A stretch of DNA of 64,000 nt from Nitrosopumilus sp. K4 (GCF_018128925.1 NZ_CP067007.1:1392330-1456329); one strand, 5' to 3'. Shown: positions 1-9,084, counted from the stretch's first letter. Notes: generated from the letters alone by a model not told the origin. Translations and numbers: made by a program.

Positions 1-432
1 ATTGGTTGGGTTGCAGTCACAATGTCAGACTTGTGGACAATGGGTTTGGCAATGGCAGGATTAGTCTTCATTTGGATTCCAATGCATATTTGGGCTCTTA
101 CACTGCATTTCAAAGAGGATTATAACAAAGTCAATGTACCAATGTTAACTGCAGTACAATCTGAGAAGACATCTGCAAGAACTATCGCAATTTCAACATT
201 TGTCATGGTGTTGTTTTCAATTGCACCATTCTTTTTGACAACAGAAAATGGTGATCCAATGGTTGGTCCTGTGTATCTTTGGACTGCTATTGCATCAGGA
301 ATATTGATGATAGCACTATCAGCATGGGTAATTGCAAAACCTAAAGAAAAGGCATCATGGACATTATTCAAATTTTCTAGCCCCTATCTTGCAGTATTGT
401 TTATTGCACTAATGGTAGATTCCGCATTATAG
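1..432 (+). CDS. ctaB: Protoheme IX farnesyltransferase (heme o synthase), C-terminal part
   Basis: Reading frame 1 is open from the first base and stops at 432, so the gene begins upstream of the window. The remaining 143 residues start with IGWVAV and contain WIPMHIWALTLHFKEDY, a conserved stretch of the UbiA-type heme o synthases, followed by three hydrophobic helices. The enzyme farnesylates heme b to heme o in the membrane for terminal-oxidase assembly. An internal ATG at 22 is not the true start, because the conserved sequence continues before it. Family assignment is strong; only the last half is visible. Its stop overlaps the convergent gene by 6 bases. Confidence 0.92.
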   Translation: MGWVAVTMSDLWTMGLAMAGLVFIWIPMHIWALTLHFKEDYNKVNVPMLTAVQSEKTSARTIAISTFVMVLFSIAPFFLTTENGDPMVGPVYLWTAIASGILMIALSAWVIAKPKEKASWTLFKFSSPYLAVLFIALMVDSAL

Positions 433-660
433 AAGGCTATTTTTATCATCTAAACTGTTTAGTTCTTTTGTAATTTCAGCATGTTCTGAAATTAGTAATT
501 CTAGTTCATTTTTAAGATCTGAAGAATTCCATTTGGTATTTACAAGTGCTATTAATTTTGAAATTATTTTCCATTGTAGATTGTTTTGTTCATCAATTAA
601 TTCTAAGAATCTTTTTCCTTTTTCATCTTCAGACACAACATTTTGATATTTTTGAATCAT
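427..660 (-). CDS. Small hypothetical coiled-coil protein (77 aa)
   Basis: A short, highly charged ORF starting with ATG and converging on ctaB with a 6-base overlap. The sequence is Leu/Glu/Lys rich (for example ELELLISEHAEITKEL) and would form one or two amphipathic helices, probably a coiled coil. There is no signal peptide, membrane segment or cysteine motif. I do not recognise a family. An AT-rich box near 671-678 is too close to the annotated ATG for the leaderless spacing seen elsewhere, so the true start may be the in-frame GTG near 636. It is likely a real gene because it fills the gap compactly and has normal composition. Confidence 0.55.
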   Translation of the reverse strand: MIQKYQNVVSEDEKGKRFLELIDEQNNLQWKIISKLIALVNTKWNSSDLKNELELLISEHAEITKELNSLDDKNSLL

Positions 661-706
661 AAAAAGTTAGCATATTTAGGTACAAACTGAAAGACAGTAA
701 AACAAA

Positions 707-1519
707 TTACTTGGAATCGTATGATCGTTTTCCTTTAACATATTTTTTAGCAATTGATTTTGCGTTTTTTACCTTTTTTGTATATAGATTGTTAATTTTA
801 TCAATTTGCCAGAAAGATTCCTCGTCAATTAATGAAAGATTTGGAATGACACAATGTCCACCAATAAAACCAGGGAACATTTTTGGTCTATTACCTAAAA
901 ATTTGTGAATTTCATCTGAAAATTCCCACATTTCATCATAATCCACACCATGTTTTTTAGCGATCATATTGCTAAGCTGGGCATAATTAATTAGCCATCC
1001 ATAGTATGTAGTATCAACCACTATTTTTGCAAGTTCAAGAGTTATGGGATTAGACATTTTCTTTGATTTGACATTACATTTTTTCAAAAGTTTTGCATAT
1101 TCAATTGATGCATTTTTTTGGTTTGGGGCAGATTTTTCTATTGCATAATATTTCGTATACTTTTTGAGATCATGAATCATTCGCTTATGAACTCCTCTAG
1201 TAGCACTATAGATTACTGGAATTGGCAATTTTGTTTGAATCAAGCTAGTAGTTTTTGGACTAACGGTACTATGAATCACAATAGTTTTTGGCAAGAATTT
1301 ATGATATAATGAAATCACGTTTGATTTAAAATTCTTAGAAAATGGTATACATACATGAAGAAATGATGTAGGAAGAGCACTGTATTTTTCAAACTTTTGT
1401 TTATTCATTAGCTTAGGATTGATATCGTATCCAATAACAACTTGTGATTTTTGTAAGAGGGTTAGAATTGGTTTTCCTATTTCTCCCAATCCAGCTACAA
1501 CATTTTTGTGATTTTTCAT
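707..1519 (-). CDS. Short nucleotide-sugar dehydrogenase-like NAD(P)-binding protein
   Basis: The N-terminus carries a Rossmann dinucleotide motif (GLGEIGKP, residues about 11-18). The middle helix TLELAKIVVDTTYYG resembles the central helix of UDP-glucose/GDP-mannose dehydrogenases. Near residue 222 the sequence PGFIGGHCVIPN resembles the catalytic-cysteine motif of that family (GGHC). At 270 residues it lacks the usual C-terminal UDP-binding domain of roughly 430-residue enzymes. It may oxidise a non-nucleotide substrate or work with a partner; this is inference. It lies beside DegT-type aminotransferase and SDR genes, which fits sugar-nucleotide metabolism. Confidence 0.6.
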   Translation of the reverse strand: MKNHKNVVAGLGEIGKPILTLLQKSQVVIGYDINPKLMNKQKFEKYSALPTSFLHVCIPFSKNFKSNVISLYHKFLPKTIVIHSTVSPKTTSLIQTKLPIPVIYSATRGVHKRMIHDLKKYTKYYAIEKSAPNQKNASIEYAKLLKKCNVKSKKMSNPITLELAKIVVDTTYYGWLINYAQLSNMIAKKHGVDYDEMWEFSDEIHKFLGNRPKMFPGFIGGHCVIPNLSLIDEESFWQIDKINNLYTKKVKNAKSIAKKYVKGKRSYDSK

Positions 1520-1608
1520 ATGTAATGTAATATAATAAATAAGGAATAATTACTTTGCTAGTAATAGTCTTATTATCTACCATTCAACAAATAAAATAAA
1601 GAAAAGAC

Positions 1609-2691
1609 ATGCAAAAAAGAATCTATTTGATGAGACCAGTAGTAGGTTCAGAAGAAATTCAATTAATCAAGAGAGCGATAAAATCAAAATTTCTGACAGA
1701 AGGAAAGATTACCCATGAATTTGAAAAATCAGTTTCACAGTACGTAGGAACTAAGTATGCAATTGCTACAACATCTGCAACTACGGCATTACATTCTATA
1801 TTTGAATCCATAAATGTAAAAGGAAAAAATGTTTTAGTGTCTGACTTTACTTTTCCAGCTACAATACTTGCCATCATTCAGGCAGGAGGAAAACCAATAC
1901 TAATAGATGTAGATAGACATAGTATGAATACAACAAGAGAGATTGTAGAAGAGTCATTAACAAGATCAACTAAAACTATAGTTCCAGTTTCACTCTTTGG
2001 CAATCCACTAGATATTGATTTTTATAAATTAAAAAAACAAGGAATGAAAATTATAGAAGATGGTGCCACAAATCTAGGAACAAAAGTTAATAACAAATTT
2101 GTCGGTTCACTAGCAAATGCAACATGTTTTAGCTTTCATCCTAGAAAAATAATTACAACGGGTGAAGGAGGAATGATTACGACTAATGACAAAACATTGC
2201 AAGAAAGATTAAGATCATTTAAGGCATTTGGTAAGAAAGGTACAAAGTTTGTAGATTATGGAACTAACTACAAACTGTCTGATATCCAAAGTGCAATAGG
2301 TTTATCGCAAATGAAAAAAATTGAGAAAATTATTAAAAAGAGAATAGAAAAAGCAAAAATCTATAACGAGTTACTATCTAAAAATGATTTTATTGAGCCT
2401 CAAAGCCAAACTAGAAAATCTCGTCATACGTATCAATCATATGTATGCATTGTTTTAAAAAAAAGATTACGAGACAAAATAATAAAAGAATTAGCTCAAA
2501 GAAACATTGAATCACAGATAGGAACATATGCTTTACACTGTCTTCCAGCATTCAAAAAAATTCCTAAAAATGGAATTTTGGAAAATTCTGAATTTTTGTA
2601 CAGAAATTCTATTTCATTACCACTTCATGAAGAATTAACAACAGAGGATCAAAAAATAATTTGTGCCATAATTAAACACATAGATGATTAA
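1609..2691 (+). CDS. DegT/DnrJ/EryC1-type sugar aminotransferase
   Basis: A full-length (360 aa) PLP-dependent aminotransferase of the nucleotide-sugar class, which converts a keto-sugar nucleotide to an amino sugar. Visible family landmarks are TSATTALHSI near residue 55-65, DFTFPAT, the EDGATNLG segment, and SFHPRKIITTGEGG, where Lys180 is the likely PLP Schiff-base lysine. It is followed by an SDR epimerase/dehydratase on the same strand 57 bases downstream, a common pairing for amino-sugar synthesis. The exact sugar product cannot be told from sequence. A TATA-like TATTATC lies near 1571-1577. Confidence 0.88.
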   Translation: MQKRIYLMRPVVGSEEIQLIKRAIKSKFLTEGKITHEFEKSVSQYVGTKYAIATTSATTALHSIFESINVKGKNVLVSDFTFPATILAIIQAGGKPILIDVDRHSMNTTREIVEESLTRSTKTIVPVSLFGNPLDIDFYKLKKQGMKIIEDGATNLGTKVNNKFVGSLANATCFSFHPRKIITTGEGGMITTNDKTLQERLRSFKAFGKKGTKFVDYGTNYKLSDIQSAIGLSQMKKIEKIIKKRIEKAKIYNELLSKNDFIEPQSQTRKSRHTYQSYVCIVLKKRLRDKIIKELAQRNIESQIGTYALHCLPAFKKIPKNGILENSEFLYRNSISLPLHEELTTEDQKIICAIIKHIDD

Positions 2692-2748
2692 TGGATTTGG
2701 ATATCATTTTATGTAAACAGTATTATAATTTTCAAGAGAGGGTATGAC

Positions 2749-3696
2749 ATGGGAAAACGAAAAGCATTAGTTACAGGAGGGGCAGGTTTTATTGGATCTC
2801 ATTTATGTAATAAATTAATTGAGAATAATTACGATGTTATTGCTTATGATGATCTTTCAAATGGTAGTGGAAGAAAAAATCTTTCAAAAAATATCAAGTT
2901 TGTGAAAGGAAACATATTAGATAGGAAAAAAATTAAAACAGTTTTCAACAAAGTTGATGTGGTTTTTAATTTAGCTGTAAAACCTCTTGTAATGTCTTTT
3001 TATGATCCAGAAGAAGTTGTTAAAGTAAATGATTATGGAACCTATCTAGTTGCAAAAATGTGTGTAGATTCCAAAAAAAAGCTAATACATGTTTCATCTA
3101 GTGAAGCTTATGGTTCAGCAGTTTCACTTCCTATGAAAGAAAAACATCCATTACTTCCATCAACAATTTATGCGTCATCAAAAGCAGCTTCAGAATTGTA
3201 TGTAAGAGGATTTGAAAAAACAGATGGCTTAAAAATGGTAATTATAAGACCGTTTAATTGTTATGGAGAATTTATGAGAAATGACGTTTATGGAGCAGTG
3301 TTTCCTAAATTTTTAGAACGTCTTAATATGAATAAGGTTTGTACGATAACAGGTAATGGAAAACAAACTAGAGATTTTACATATGTTGATGATACATGCG
3401 AGGGAATAATGTTAGCCGATCAAAGTAAAAAGGCAATTGGAGAAACATTCAATGTAGGACAAGGAAAAGAAACATCAATAAATAAAATTGCTCAATTAAT
3501 GACAAAAAAATACAACGAGATAACAGGAAAAGAAATTAGTTGTAAATTTAAGTATACAAGATCACGGCCTGGTGATGTAATGCGACATTTATCAGATATT
3601 TCAAAGGCTAGAAAGATCCTAGGATACAAACCAAAAGTATCAATCGATGAAGGTCTAAATAGAGTAATAGAGTGGAATATTCAAAAGCAAAAATAA
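2749..3696 (+). CDS. NAD-dependent sugar-nucleotide epimerase/dehydratase (extended SDR)
   Basis: Extended short-chain dehydrogenase of 315 residues. The N-terminal GGAGFIG motif binds NAD, SSSEAYG supplies the catalytic Ser/Thr region, and the YxxxK pair is Tyr141-Lys145 (IYASSKAASE). The C-terminal substrate region RPFNCYGE...GNGKQTRDFTYVDD is typical of GalE/RmlB/UDP-glucuronate-type enzymes acting on UDP- or dTDP-sugars. The start is preceded by a purine-rich GAGAGGG, one of few Shine-Dalgarno-like sites here, which fits an internal gene of a transcript begun at the DegT gene. Which epimerase or dehydratase reaction it runs is not decided by these motifs. Confidence 0.9.
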   Translation: MGKRKALVTGGAGFIGSHLCNKLIENNYDVIAYDDLSNGSGRKNLSKNIKFVKGNILDRKKIKTVFNKVDVVFNLAVKPLVMSFYDPEEVVKVNDYGTYLVAKMCVDSKKKLIHVSSSEAYGSAVSLPMKEKHPLLPSTIYASSKAASELYVRGFEKTDGLKMVIIRPFNCYGEFMRNDVYGAVFPKFLERLNMNKVCTITGNGKQTRDFTYVDDTCEGIMLADQSKKAIGETFNVGQGKETSINKIAQLMTKKYNEITGKEISCKFKYTRSRPGDVMRHLSDISKARKILGYKPKVSIDEGLNRVIEWNIQKQK

Positions 3697-3703
3697 TTTA
3701 CAA

Positions 3704-4396
3704 TTAATTTCTATTGTAAGGAAGCCATTTGCAATCGTCTAATTCACTTTTAGAATTATTAATAACTTCAGTAAAAATATGATTTTTTGTTCGTTTGTTA
3801 TTTTTATAAACATATAGTGTAAACTCAAATGGCATATAATCATGTCTTAGAATAAACCTGTTTGAGATAGATTTAGTAATAGAAATAATTTTTTCAGATG
3901 AGCTATAAAAAAGATCTTTAGTTCGATAATCAACATTATCACTTACAAAATTTATTGAAAATCCTTTTTTACAAATTCTAAACATTTCTTTCATAATACT
4001 AGTCAGATGAGGATATGTACTTCCATGAGAGGTTATTCCAGAAGCAAGTACCCAATCGAATTTTTTTTTGAATTTTTTTTTCTCAAAATCTCGACATTCT
4101 AACGATGATGAAGGATAGATTATTTTTCCAACATTTACTAAATTTTTATTAATATCAATTCCATGGTAGTTTACCTTGATTTTTTGATATCTAAGATATC
4201 CAAATAAATCTCCAAAACCACAACCAACATCAAGAATTGATGTGTTAGATAGTTCACCAATTTGACACAGGATTTTAAAACGAATTGACTGTTTTCCTTT
4301 GTTAGGACCCCATCCCAAAGACTGTGGAGATACCCCATATTCATCAAATAACTGTTGATAATAATCAAGAATTTTTTTTGAGATTTTATTCTCCAT
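3704..4396 (-). CDS. Class I SAM-dependent methyltransferase
   Basis: A 230-residue protein with the methyltransferase motif I ILDVGCGFGDLFGYL (about residues 54-68), an acidic GIDIN motif II about 25 residues later, and DWVLASGITSHG as the post-motif region. The fold uses S-adenosylmethionine; the substrate is not evident. It converges on the SDR gene, ending 8 bases from it, and is divergent from the FemAB-like gene. A TTTTAAT box centred near 4423 sits 27 bases upstream of the ATG, giving a leaderless transcript. Context suggests methylation of a surface sugar or lipid-linked intermediate, by inference. Confidence 0.8.
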   Translation of the reverse strand: MENKISKKILDYYQQLFDEYGVSPQSLGWGPNKGKQSIRFKILCQIGELSNTSILDVGCGFGDLFGYLRYQKIKVNYHGIDINKNLVNVGKIIYPSSSLECRDFEKKKFKKKFDWVLASGITSHGSTYPHLTSIMKEMFRICKKGFSINFVSDNVDYRTKDLFYSSSEKIISITKSISNRFILRHDYMPFEFTLYVYKNNKRTKNHIFTEVINNSKSELDDCKWLPYNRN

Positions 4397-4490
4397 ATTT
4401 TATGAATTTTTATTCAGGATTAAAAGGTATTATGCAAATAAATCAACATCAGTATCCTATTAAAGGTAATTTAATAACAAATTTTAAACA

Positions 4491-5522
4491 ATGAAAATTG
4501 AGCTCGTTTCAAAACCTAAAGAGTATGATAATTTTATAACTAATAATTTTTGTTCATTTTATCAATCATTCAAACACATAAAATTTCTAGAAAGTATTTT
4601 ACAAATAAATGCAAAATTTATTACTGCAAAAGACGGTGAGAACATAATTGGAGTAATGCCAATTTTTTGTAAAGAATCAAAACTAGGCACAGTCATAAAT
4701 TCATTACCATTTTTTGGAAGTTACGGAGGCATTATTTCAAAATCAATTGAAGTTAAAAAAAACATTTTAAATTTTTTAAATAATTATAATAAAGAAAACG
4801 ACATTATTTCAACAGTAATTATATCTAATCCATTTGAAAAATCTGATGTTTATGATAAAAATTTCAAATTTGTTGATAAAGTAGAACGGTTAGCACAATG
4901 TATTAATTTATCTAAATATTCTGAAAAAAAACTTTGGGATAATTTTGAACAACGAGTAAGACGTGCGATTAGGAAGGCAGAGAAAAATTCCATAACAATT
5001 GAATATTCAAAACCAAATAAAGAAATCATTGAGAAGTTTTATAATTATCACGTAAAAAACATGTCATCAAAAAAAGGAGCAGTAAAGCCTAAAGAGTTTT
5101 TTGAATGTGTAAAAGAAAATTTCAAAATTCATGAAGATTATGATATATTAATTGCAAAATATAATTTCAAGCCAATCTCTTTTCTATTAGTTTTTTATTT
5201 TAAATCATTTACAGAGTATTATATGCCTGCATATGATGTAGAAAAAAGCAACTTACAAGGAACAAGTCTTCTAATATGGGAATCAATCAAGAAATCATTT
5301 GAGAAAAAAATACAATACTACAATTTTGGTGGAACGCATAAAAAACAAGATACTTTGTATAATTTCAAAAAGGGTTGGGCAACTAATGATTTTTTTTATA
5401 ATTATTACATATATTCAGATTTAAGTAGGTTAGAAGGTATTGAACAAGATTATTTGAAGAAGAATTTTAAAAATTTCTATGTTTATAACTTTAACAAAGT
5501 ACAGATTAAGAGGGAAAATTGA
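4491..5522 (+). CDS. FemAB/GNAT-fold aminoacyl- or acyltransferase-like protein
   Basis: A 343-residue protein with features of the FemAB-like double-GNAT family: an N-terminal YQSFKHIKFLES segment, a mid-protein Arg/Lys-rich helix (RVRRAIRKAEKN), and a C-terminal GTSLLIWESIKKSFEKKIQYYNFGG that matches the conserved C-terminal acyl-CoA fold of these proteins. Family members attach amino acids or acyl groups to peptidoglycan or to exopolysaccharide sugars. Archaea lack murein, so a glycan or sugar-nucleotide acceptor is more likely; this is inference. Its stop overlaps the TTG start of the NeuD-like gene by 4 bases, so the two are translationally coupled. Confidence 0.72.
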   Translation: MKIELVSKPKEYDNFITNNFCSFYQSFKHIKFLESILQINAKFITAKDGENIIGVMPIFCKESKLGTVINSLPFFGSYGGIISKSIEVKKNILNFLNNYNKENDIISTVIISNPFEKSDVYDKNFKFVDKVERLAQCINLSKYSEKKLWDNFEQRVRRAIRKAEKNSITIEYSKPNKEIIEKFYNYHVKNMSSKKGAVKPKEFFECVKENFKIHEDYDILIAKYNFKPISFLLVFYFKSFTEYYMPAYDVEKSNLQGTSLLIWESIKKSFEKKIQYYNFGGTHKKQDTLYNFKKGWATNDFFYNYYIYSDLSRLEGIEQDYLKKNFKNFYVYNFNKVQIKREN

Positions 5523-6184
5523 GAAAAAATATTATAATTTTTGGTCCTGGTGATTTTGGTCAAGTTGCATATTTTTATTTGATGAATGATAGTGAGTTTA
5601 ATGTTGTTGCATTTACTGCACATAGAGACAAAATCAAAGACGAAAAATTATTCAATATTCCAATTATACCATTTGAAGAAATAGAAGAGAAATTTCCTCC
5701 TGAAAAATATGGTATGTTTATTGCAGTTCCATATACAAATTTGAATAGAATTAGAGCGAAGATTTTTGATGATGCAAAACAAAAAGGATATGAATTAATT
5801 AGCTATATCAATTCCAAAGCTATTATTTGGAATGATATCAACATTGGTGAAAATTGTTTTATTTTAGAAAACAATGTTATTCAACCATTTGTAACTATTG
5901 GAGATGATGTAATTATATGGAGTGGAAATCATATAGGACATCATACAATAATTAAAGATCATTGTTTTCTTGCATCACATGTTGTGATTTCAGGAAAGGT
6001 GGTGATTGAGCCATTTTGTTTTCTTGGAGTTAATTCAACAATCAGAGATGGAATTCATATTGAAAAAAATAATGTGATTGGAGCAGGTGCAGTAATTTTA
6101 AAAAACACAAAAGAAAATCAGGTTTATTCCACAAATTATACCAAACTTCTAGATATTAATAGTGAAGATCTTAAATTTATTTAA
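5519..6184 (+). CDS. NeuD-type sugar O-/N-acyltransferase (left-handed beta helix)
   Basis: The N-terminus (IIIFGPGDFGQVAYFYL) is the PglD/NeuD nucleotide-sugar-binding domain. Residues from about 105 onward consist of hexapeptide repeats (for example INIGENCFILENNVIQPFV) ending in NNVIGAGAVILKNT, which form the left-handed beta helix that binds acetyl-CoA. A His-rich segment GNHIGHHTIIKDHCFLASHVVISG holds the likely catalytic histidine. The family acetylates amino sugars or sialic-acid-like sugars. The TTG start at 5519 overlaps the previous stop, and no ATG lies near the N-terminus. Confidence 0.85.
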   Translation: MRKNIIIFGPGDFGQVAYFYLMNDSEFNVVAFTAHRDKIKDEKLFNIPIIPFEEIEEKFPPEKYGMFIAVPYTNLNRIRAKIFDDAKQKGYELISYINSKAIIWNDINIGENCFILENNVIQPFVTIGDDVIIWSGNHIGHHTIIKDHCFLASHVVISGKVVIEPFCFLGVNSTIRDGIHIEKNNVIGAGAVILKNTKENQVYSTNYTKLLDINSEDLKFI

Positions 6185-6197
6185 ACAAAGAATAGAT

Positions 6198-7100
6198 ATG
6201 TGGGAAAAAAAAGGATTAATTTTCAAGATAAACAAAAAAAGCAAATGGATGCAGACACATACAGCATTACCATTTATTGATAAAATTAATAAAAAAATAC
6301 ATAGAATTTTTTTTAGTACCAGGGATTCAAAAAATAGAGCATCAATAGGATTTATTGATTTTGATTTTAGTAATAAGAAAATTTTACGAGTATCAAAAAA
6401 ACCAATTCTAAGTTTTGGTAAAGTTGGTGCTTTTGATGAGAATGGCGTCATGGGTTCCTGTATTATCAATTATGAAAAGAAAAAATTTCTATATTATACA
6501 GGATGGTCTTCATCAAAAACGGTTCCATTTAATTGGTCTATAGGCTTGGCAATAAGTAAAAATAATGGCAAAACATTTGAGAAGATTTCAGAAGGACCAA
6601 TTCTTTCAAAAAATACTTTTGATCCATATTTTGTAGGGTCACCATCTGTAATTATTGATCAAAATATCTGGAAAATGTGGTATATTTCTACAGAAGGTTG
6701 GAAAAAATCAAAAAAGGGCCTAATAGCACCTTATTTTCTAAAATATGCTGAATCAAAAGATGGGATAAACTGGAAAATTAATAAAAAAATTATCATAAAT
6801 ATTTCAAAATCCGAAAAAGGTCTAGGTAGAGCAAGTATAATTAAAGAAAATGGAATTTACAAAATGTGGTATTCATATGCAACCAAAGAATATAGAATTG
6901 GTTATGCCGAATCAAGTAATGGAAAAGAATGGAAAAGAATGGATCAGAAATCAGGGATATCAATATCAAAAAAAGGATGGGATTCAAAATCAATTGAATA
7001 TCCCTATGTTTTTATTAATGAAAAGAAAAAAATTATGCTTTATAATGGAAATGAATTTGGAAAAACAGGTTTTGGATATGCAATTTATAGTAAAAAATAA
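6198..7100 (+). CDS. Five-bladed beta-propeller glycoside-hydrolase-like protein
   Basis: The sequence begins WEKKGLIF and contains repeated blades with KMWY motifs (KMWYISTEGW, KMWYSYATKEYRIGYAESSNGKEW), HTALPF, and an IFFSTRDSKNRASIGFI blade. These resemble the GH43/GH32/GH130-like five-bladed propellers that cleave or phosphorolyse glycans, although many homologues are uncharacterised. There is no signal peptide, so it would act in the cytoplasm. I chose ATG 6198 because family members start at this W.K.GLIF; a GTG at 6162 inside neuD is the alternative. It follows the FemAB-NeuD pair and is probably co-transcribed. Confidence 0.68.
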   Translation: MWEKKGLIFKINKKSKWMQTHTALPFIDKINKKIHRIFFSTRDSKNRASIGFIDFDFSNKKILRVSKKPILSFGKVGAFDENGVMGSCIINYEKKKFLYYTGWSSSKTVPFNWSIGLAISKNNGKTFEKISEGPILSKNTFDPYFVGSPSVIIDQNIWKMWYISTEGWKKSKKGLIAPYFLKYAESKDGINWKINKKIIINISKSEKGLGRASIIKENGIYKMWYSYATKEYRIGYAESSNGKEWKRMDQKSGISISKKGWDSKSIEYPYVFINEKKKIMLYNGNEFGKTGFGYAIYSKK

Positions 7101-7149
7101 ATTAAAACTTAGTGGATTGCTTTATAATTAAGCAAAAATTTTTAAAAAT

Positions 7150-7947
7150 ATGTATAATTCATCAAGTAACTCGGAAATTAATTTACATTTGAAGAAAATT
7201 TCTGATGAAGGTTTTACAGTTATTGAAAATGTTTTATCACAAGAAGAATGTAAAAAAATTTCTGACAGATTAGATGTAATTAATGCAGAAGAGCAGGAAG
7301 AATTTGGAAAAGAGAGGCTAGAAAAAGTCAATGAGATTGGAATTTTAAGAAGTTTGTTATTAAAAGATAAAATATTTTCGGAATTAATCATCCATCCTAA
7401 AGTATATCCCATCATTTGTGCCACAGTAGGTGAAACTGCAATTTTGCATCTTCAAAATGCCATAATTGTATTTCCAGATAAAAAACATGGTCAAAGTCAT
7501 TTTCATAGGGATTTTGCAAAAGATTTTGTTAGTTCTAAACCACTTTCTATTAACGCATTATGGATGATTGATGAATTTAATGCAGAAACTGGTGCTACAT
7601 GGGTTGTTCCAGGAACACATAAAATGGAAAATTGGCCTTCTAATGAATTTTTAGAACAAAATGCAATTCAGGCTAGTGGTAGTAAAGGTTCAGTATTAGT
7701 TTTTGACAGTATGTTAATTCATAGAGGAGGTTCAAATTCTAGCAGTGGTATAAGAAGAGCAATTAATCATCAATATACAAAACCATTCATAAAACAACAG
7801 CTTGACTTTCCTAAATATCTAGGAAAAAAATATGACATAGAAAGTAAAATCGGTCAGGTTTTAGGTTATTGGACAATTCCCCCAAAAAGTGTTTCAGAAT
7901 TTAGATGTGAACCTGAAAAAAGAACATATAGAAGCGGTCAAGGTTAA
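7150..7947 (+). CDS. PhyH-family Fe(II)/2-oxoglutarate dioxygenase
   Basis: A 265-residue phytanoyl-CoA dioxygenase-type protein. The iron-binding HxD is in GQSHFHRDFAKDF, the distal histidine in SMLIHRGGSN, and the 2-oxoglutarate-binding arginine is probable in GIRRAINHQY. The intervening WMIDEFNAETGATWVVPGTHK is a PhyH hallmark. These enzymes hydroxylate small molecules, lipids or sugars. A TTTATAATTA box at 7121-7130 lies 25 bases before the ATG, so it seems to have its own leaderless promoter rather than depending on the upstream operon. By position it probably hydroxylates a glycan or lipid intermediate, but the substrate is unknown. Confidence 0.82.
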   Translation: MYNSSSNSEINLHLKKISDEGFTVIENVLSQEECKKISDRLDVINAEEQEEFGKERLEKVNEIGILRSLLLKDKIFSELIIHPKVYPIICATVGETAILHLQNAIIVFPDKKHGQSHFHRDFAKDFVSSKPLSINALWMIDEFNAETGATWVVPGTHKMENWPSNEFLEQNAIQASGSKGSVLVFDSMLIHRGGSNSSSGIRRAINHQYTKPFIKQQLDFPKYLGKKYDIESKIGQVLGYWTIPPKSVSEFRCEPEKRTYRSGQG

Positions 7948-7971
7948 ATTCAAAATTCTAAAATTCTTTTC

Positions 7972-9084
7972 TTAATAATTTTTAAAATTTTCAATTTTAT
8001 TTCTTAAAATTTCAAATTTTTCTTTGGAAATAATTGACTCGTAAATAATTTTATTTTTCTTAGCGAAAACATCAATAGAATTATTCTTTTCCATCCATAA
8101 ACGACTTTCTTTACCGTATCTATCTCTTGTTTTTTTATCAACAAGTAATTCTAATTTAGAACAAACATCATCAGGTGATTTTGCTTTAAGAATTGGAGGG
8201 GATGAATTAAATTGTTTTTGATATAATATGTCATCAAAACTTGTTAGTAATGGTTTTTGTGAACACATTGCTTCACGTCCAATCGAGCCAATTTCATCAC
8301 TAACAAACTGATCAGCTATGACATCAGCGTTATGATAATGATTTATCAATGAGTTATAATCTAATGGACCATTAACAAATTTTACATTTTTTTTAATATT
8401 CAATTTTGTTACTAAATTATGGGTTTTTTCAATATCTTTTCCATGTTCAACAATAATTAAAAGAGAATTTGAATAATTTTTTATAAATTTTGCAAAACCA
8501 TTAATAAGAATTTCATTGCCTTTTGTTTTCCAATTAAGATTTGTTGGATGGAAAATTGTGAAATTATTAAAAAAATCAGTCTTAGGTCCATCAGGCGGAT
8601 GAAAAAAAGCAAATTCAGGATAGCATGGAATTACAAGATAATTTTTAATTTTTAATTTTTTTAGAAGTAATTCTTGATTTAGAGTTGAGATGATAACAAC
8701 TTTTGCCTTATGTAATGCCTGTCTCATTAAGAAACCTTTTACTGAATTTGAAAAAGCAGTAATTCGTAATTCTGAACCTATAGGTTGAGCAACATATGGT
8801 TTTCTTGAAAAGTAGGAATATATGATTAATCCAGTATTAGTTTGAATTATATCATAATCACATATTTTTTTTAAAATGTTTAGCTTCCATAGTGGTTTTG
8901 TGTCATCATAAAAAGTGATCCAATTAGGATAGATGTTGTTTAACGTGGGATCTTTTTTTATTGGATCTGATGGGATGCTAGGATTTTTTTTCATAAATAA
9001 TTCCATATTTACATCATTCAGTCTCAAATAATGAGTTACTACATAACCAAAATTTGCTGTATTTCCAGCATAGAGAACTTTCAC
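7972..9084 (-). CDS. GT4-like glycosyltransferase
   Basis: A 370-residue GT-B fold protein. The N-terminal half begins KVLYAGNTANFGYV, and the C-terminal half has FTIFHPTNLNWKTKGNEILI and the nucleotide-sugar region IADQFVSDEIGSIGREAMCSQKPLLTS with the E-(x7)-E-like acidic residues of GT4 enzymes. It starts with GTG, with a TAATATAA box near 9105-9112. It is a clear paralogue of the glycosyltransferase at 11842, sharing the N-terminal NFGYV and the KGNE segment, so the two may add successive sugars to one lipid-linked glycan. Donor and acceptor are not predictable. Confidence 0.82.
   Translation of the reverse strand: MKVLYAGNTANFGYVVTHYLRLNDVNMELFMKKNPSIPSDPIKKDPTLNNIYPNWITFYDDTKPLWKLNILKKICDYDIIQTNTGLIIYSYFSRKPYVAQPIGSELRITAFSNSVKGFLMRQALHKAKVVIISTLNQELLLKKLKIKNYLVIPCYPEFAFFHPPDGPKTDFFNNFTIFHPTNLNWKTKGNEILINGFAKFIKNYSNSLLIIVEHGKDIEKTHNLVTKLNIKKNVKFVNGPLDYNSLINHYHNADVIADQFVSDEIGSIGREAMCSQKPLLTSFDDILYQKQFNSSPPILKAKSPDDVCSKLELLVDKKTRDRYGKESRLWMEKNNSIDVFAKKNKIIYESIISKEKFEILRNKIENFKNY

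Noticed and set aside
711-1309. Plus-strand frames opposite the dehydrogenase-like gene
   Set aside because: Low-complexity, Phe-rich shadow frames of an AT-rich gene; the minus-strand frame has Rossmann and catalytic-cysteine motifs.
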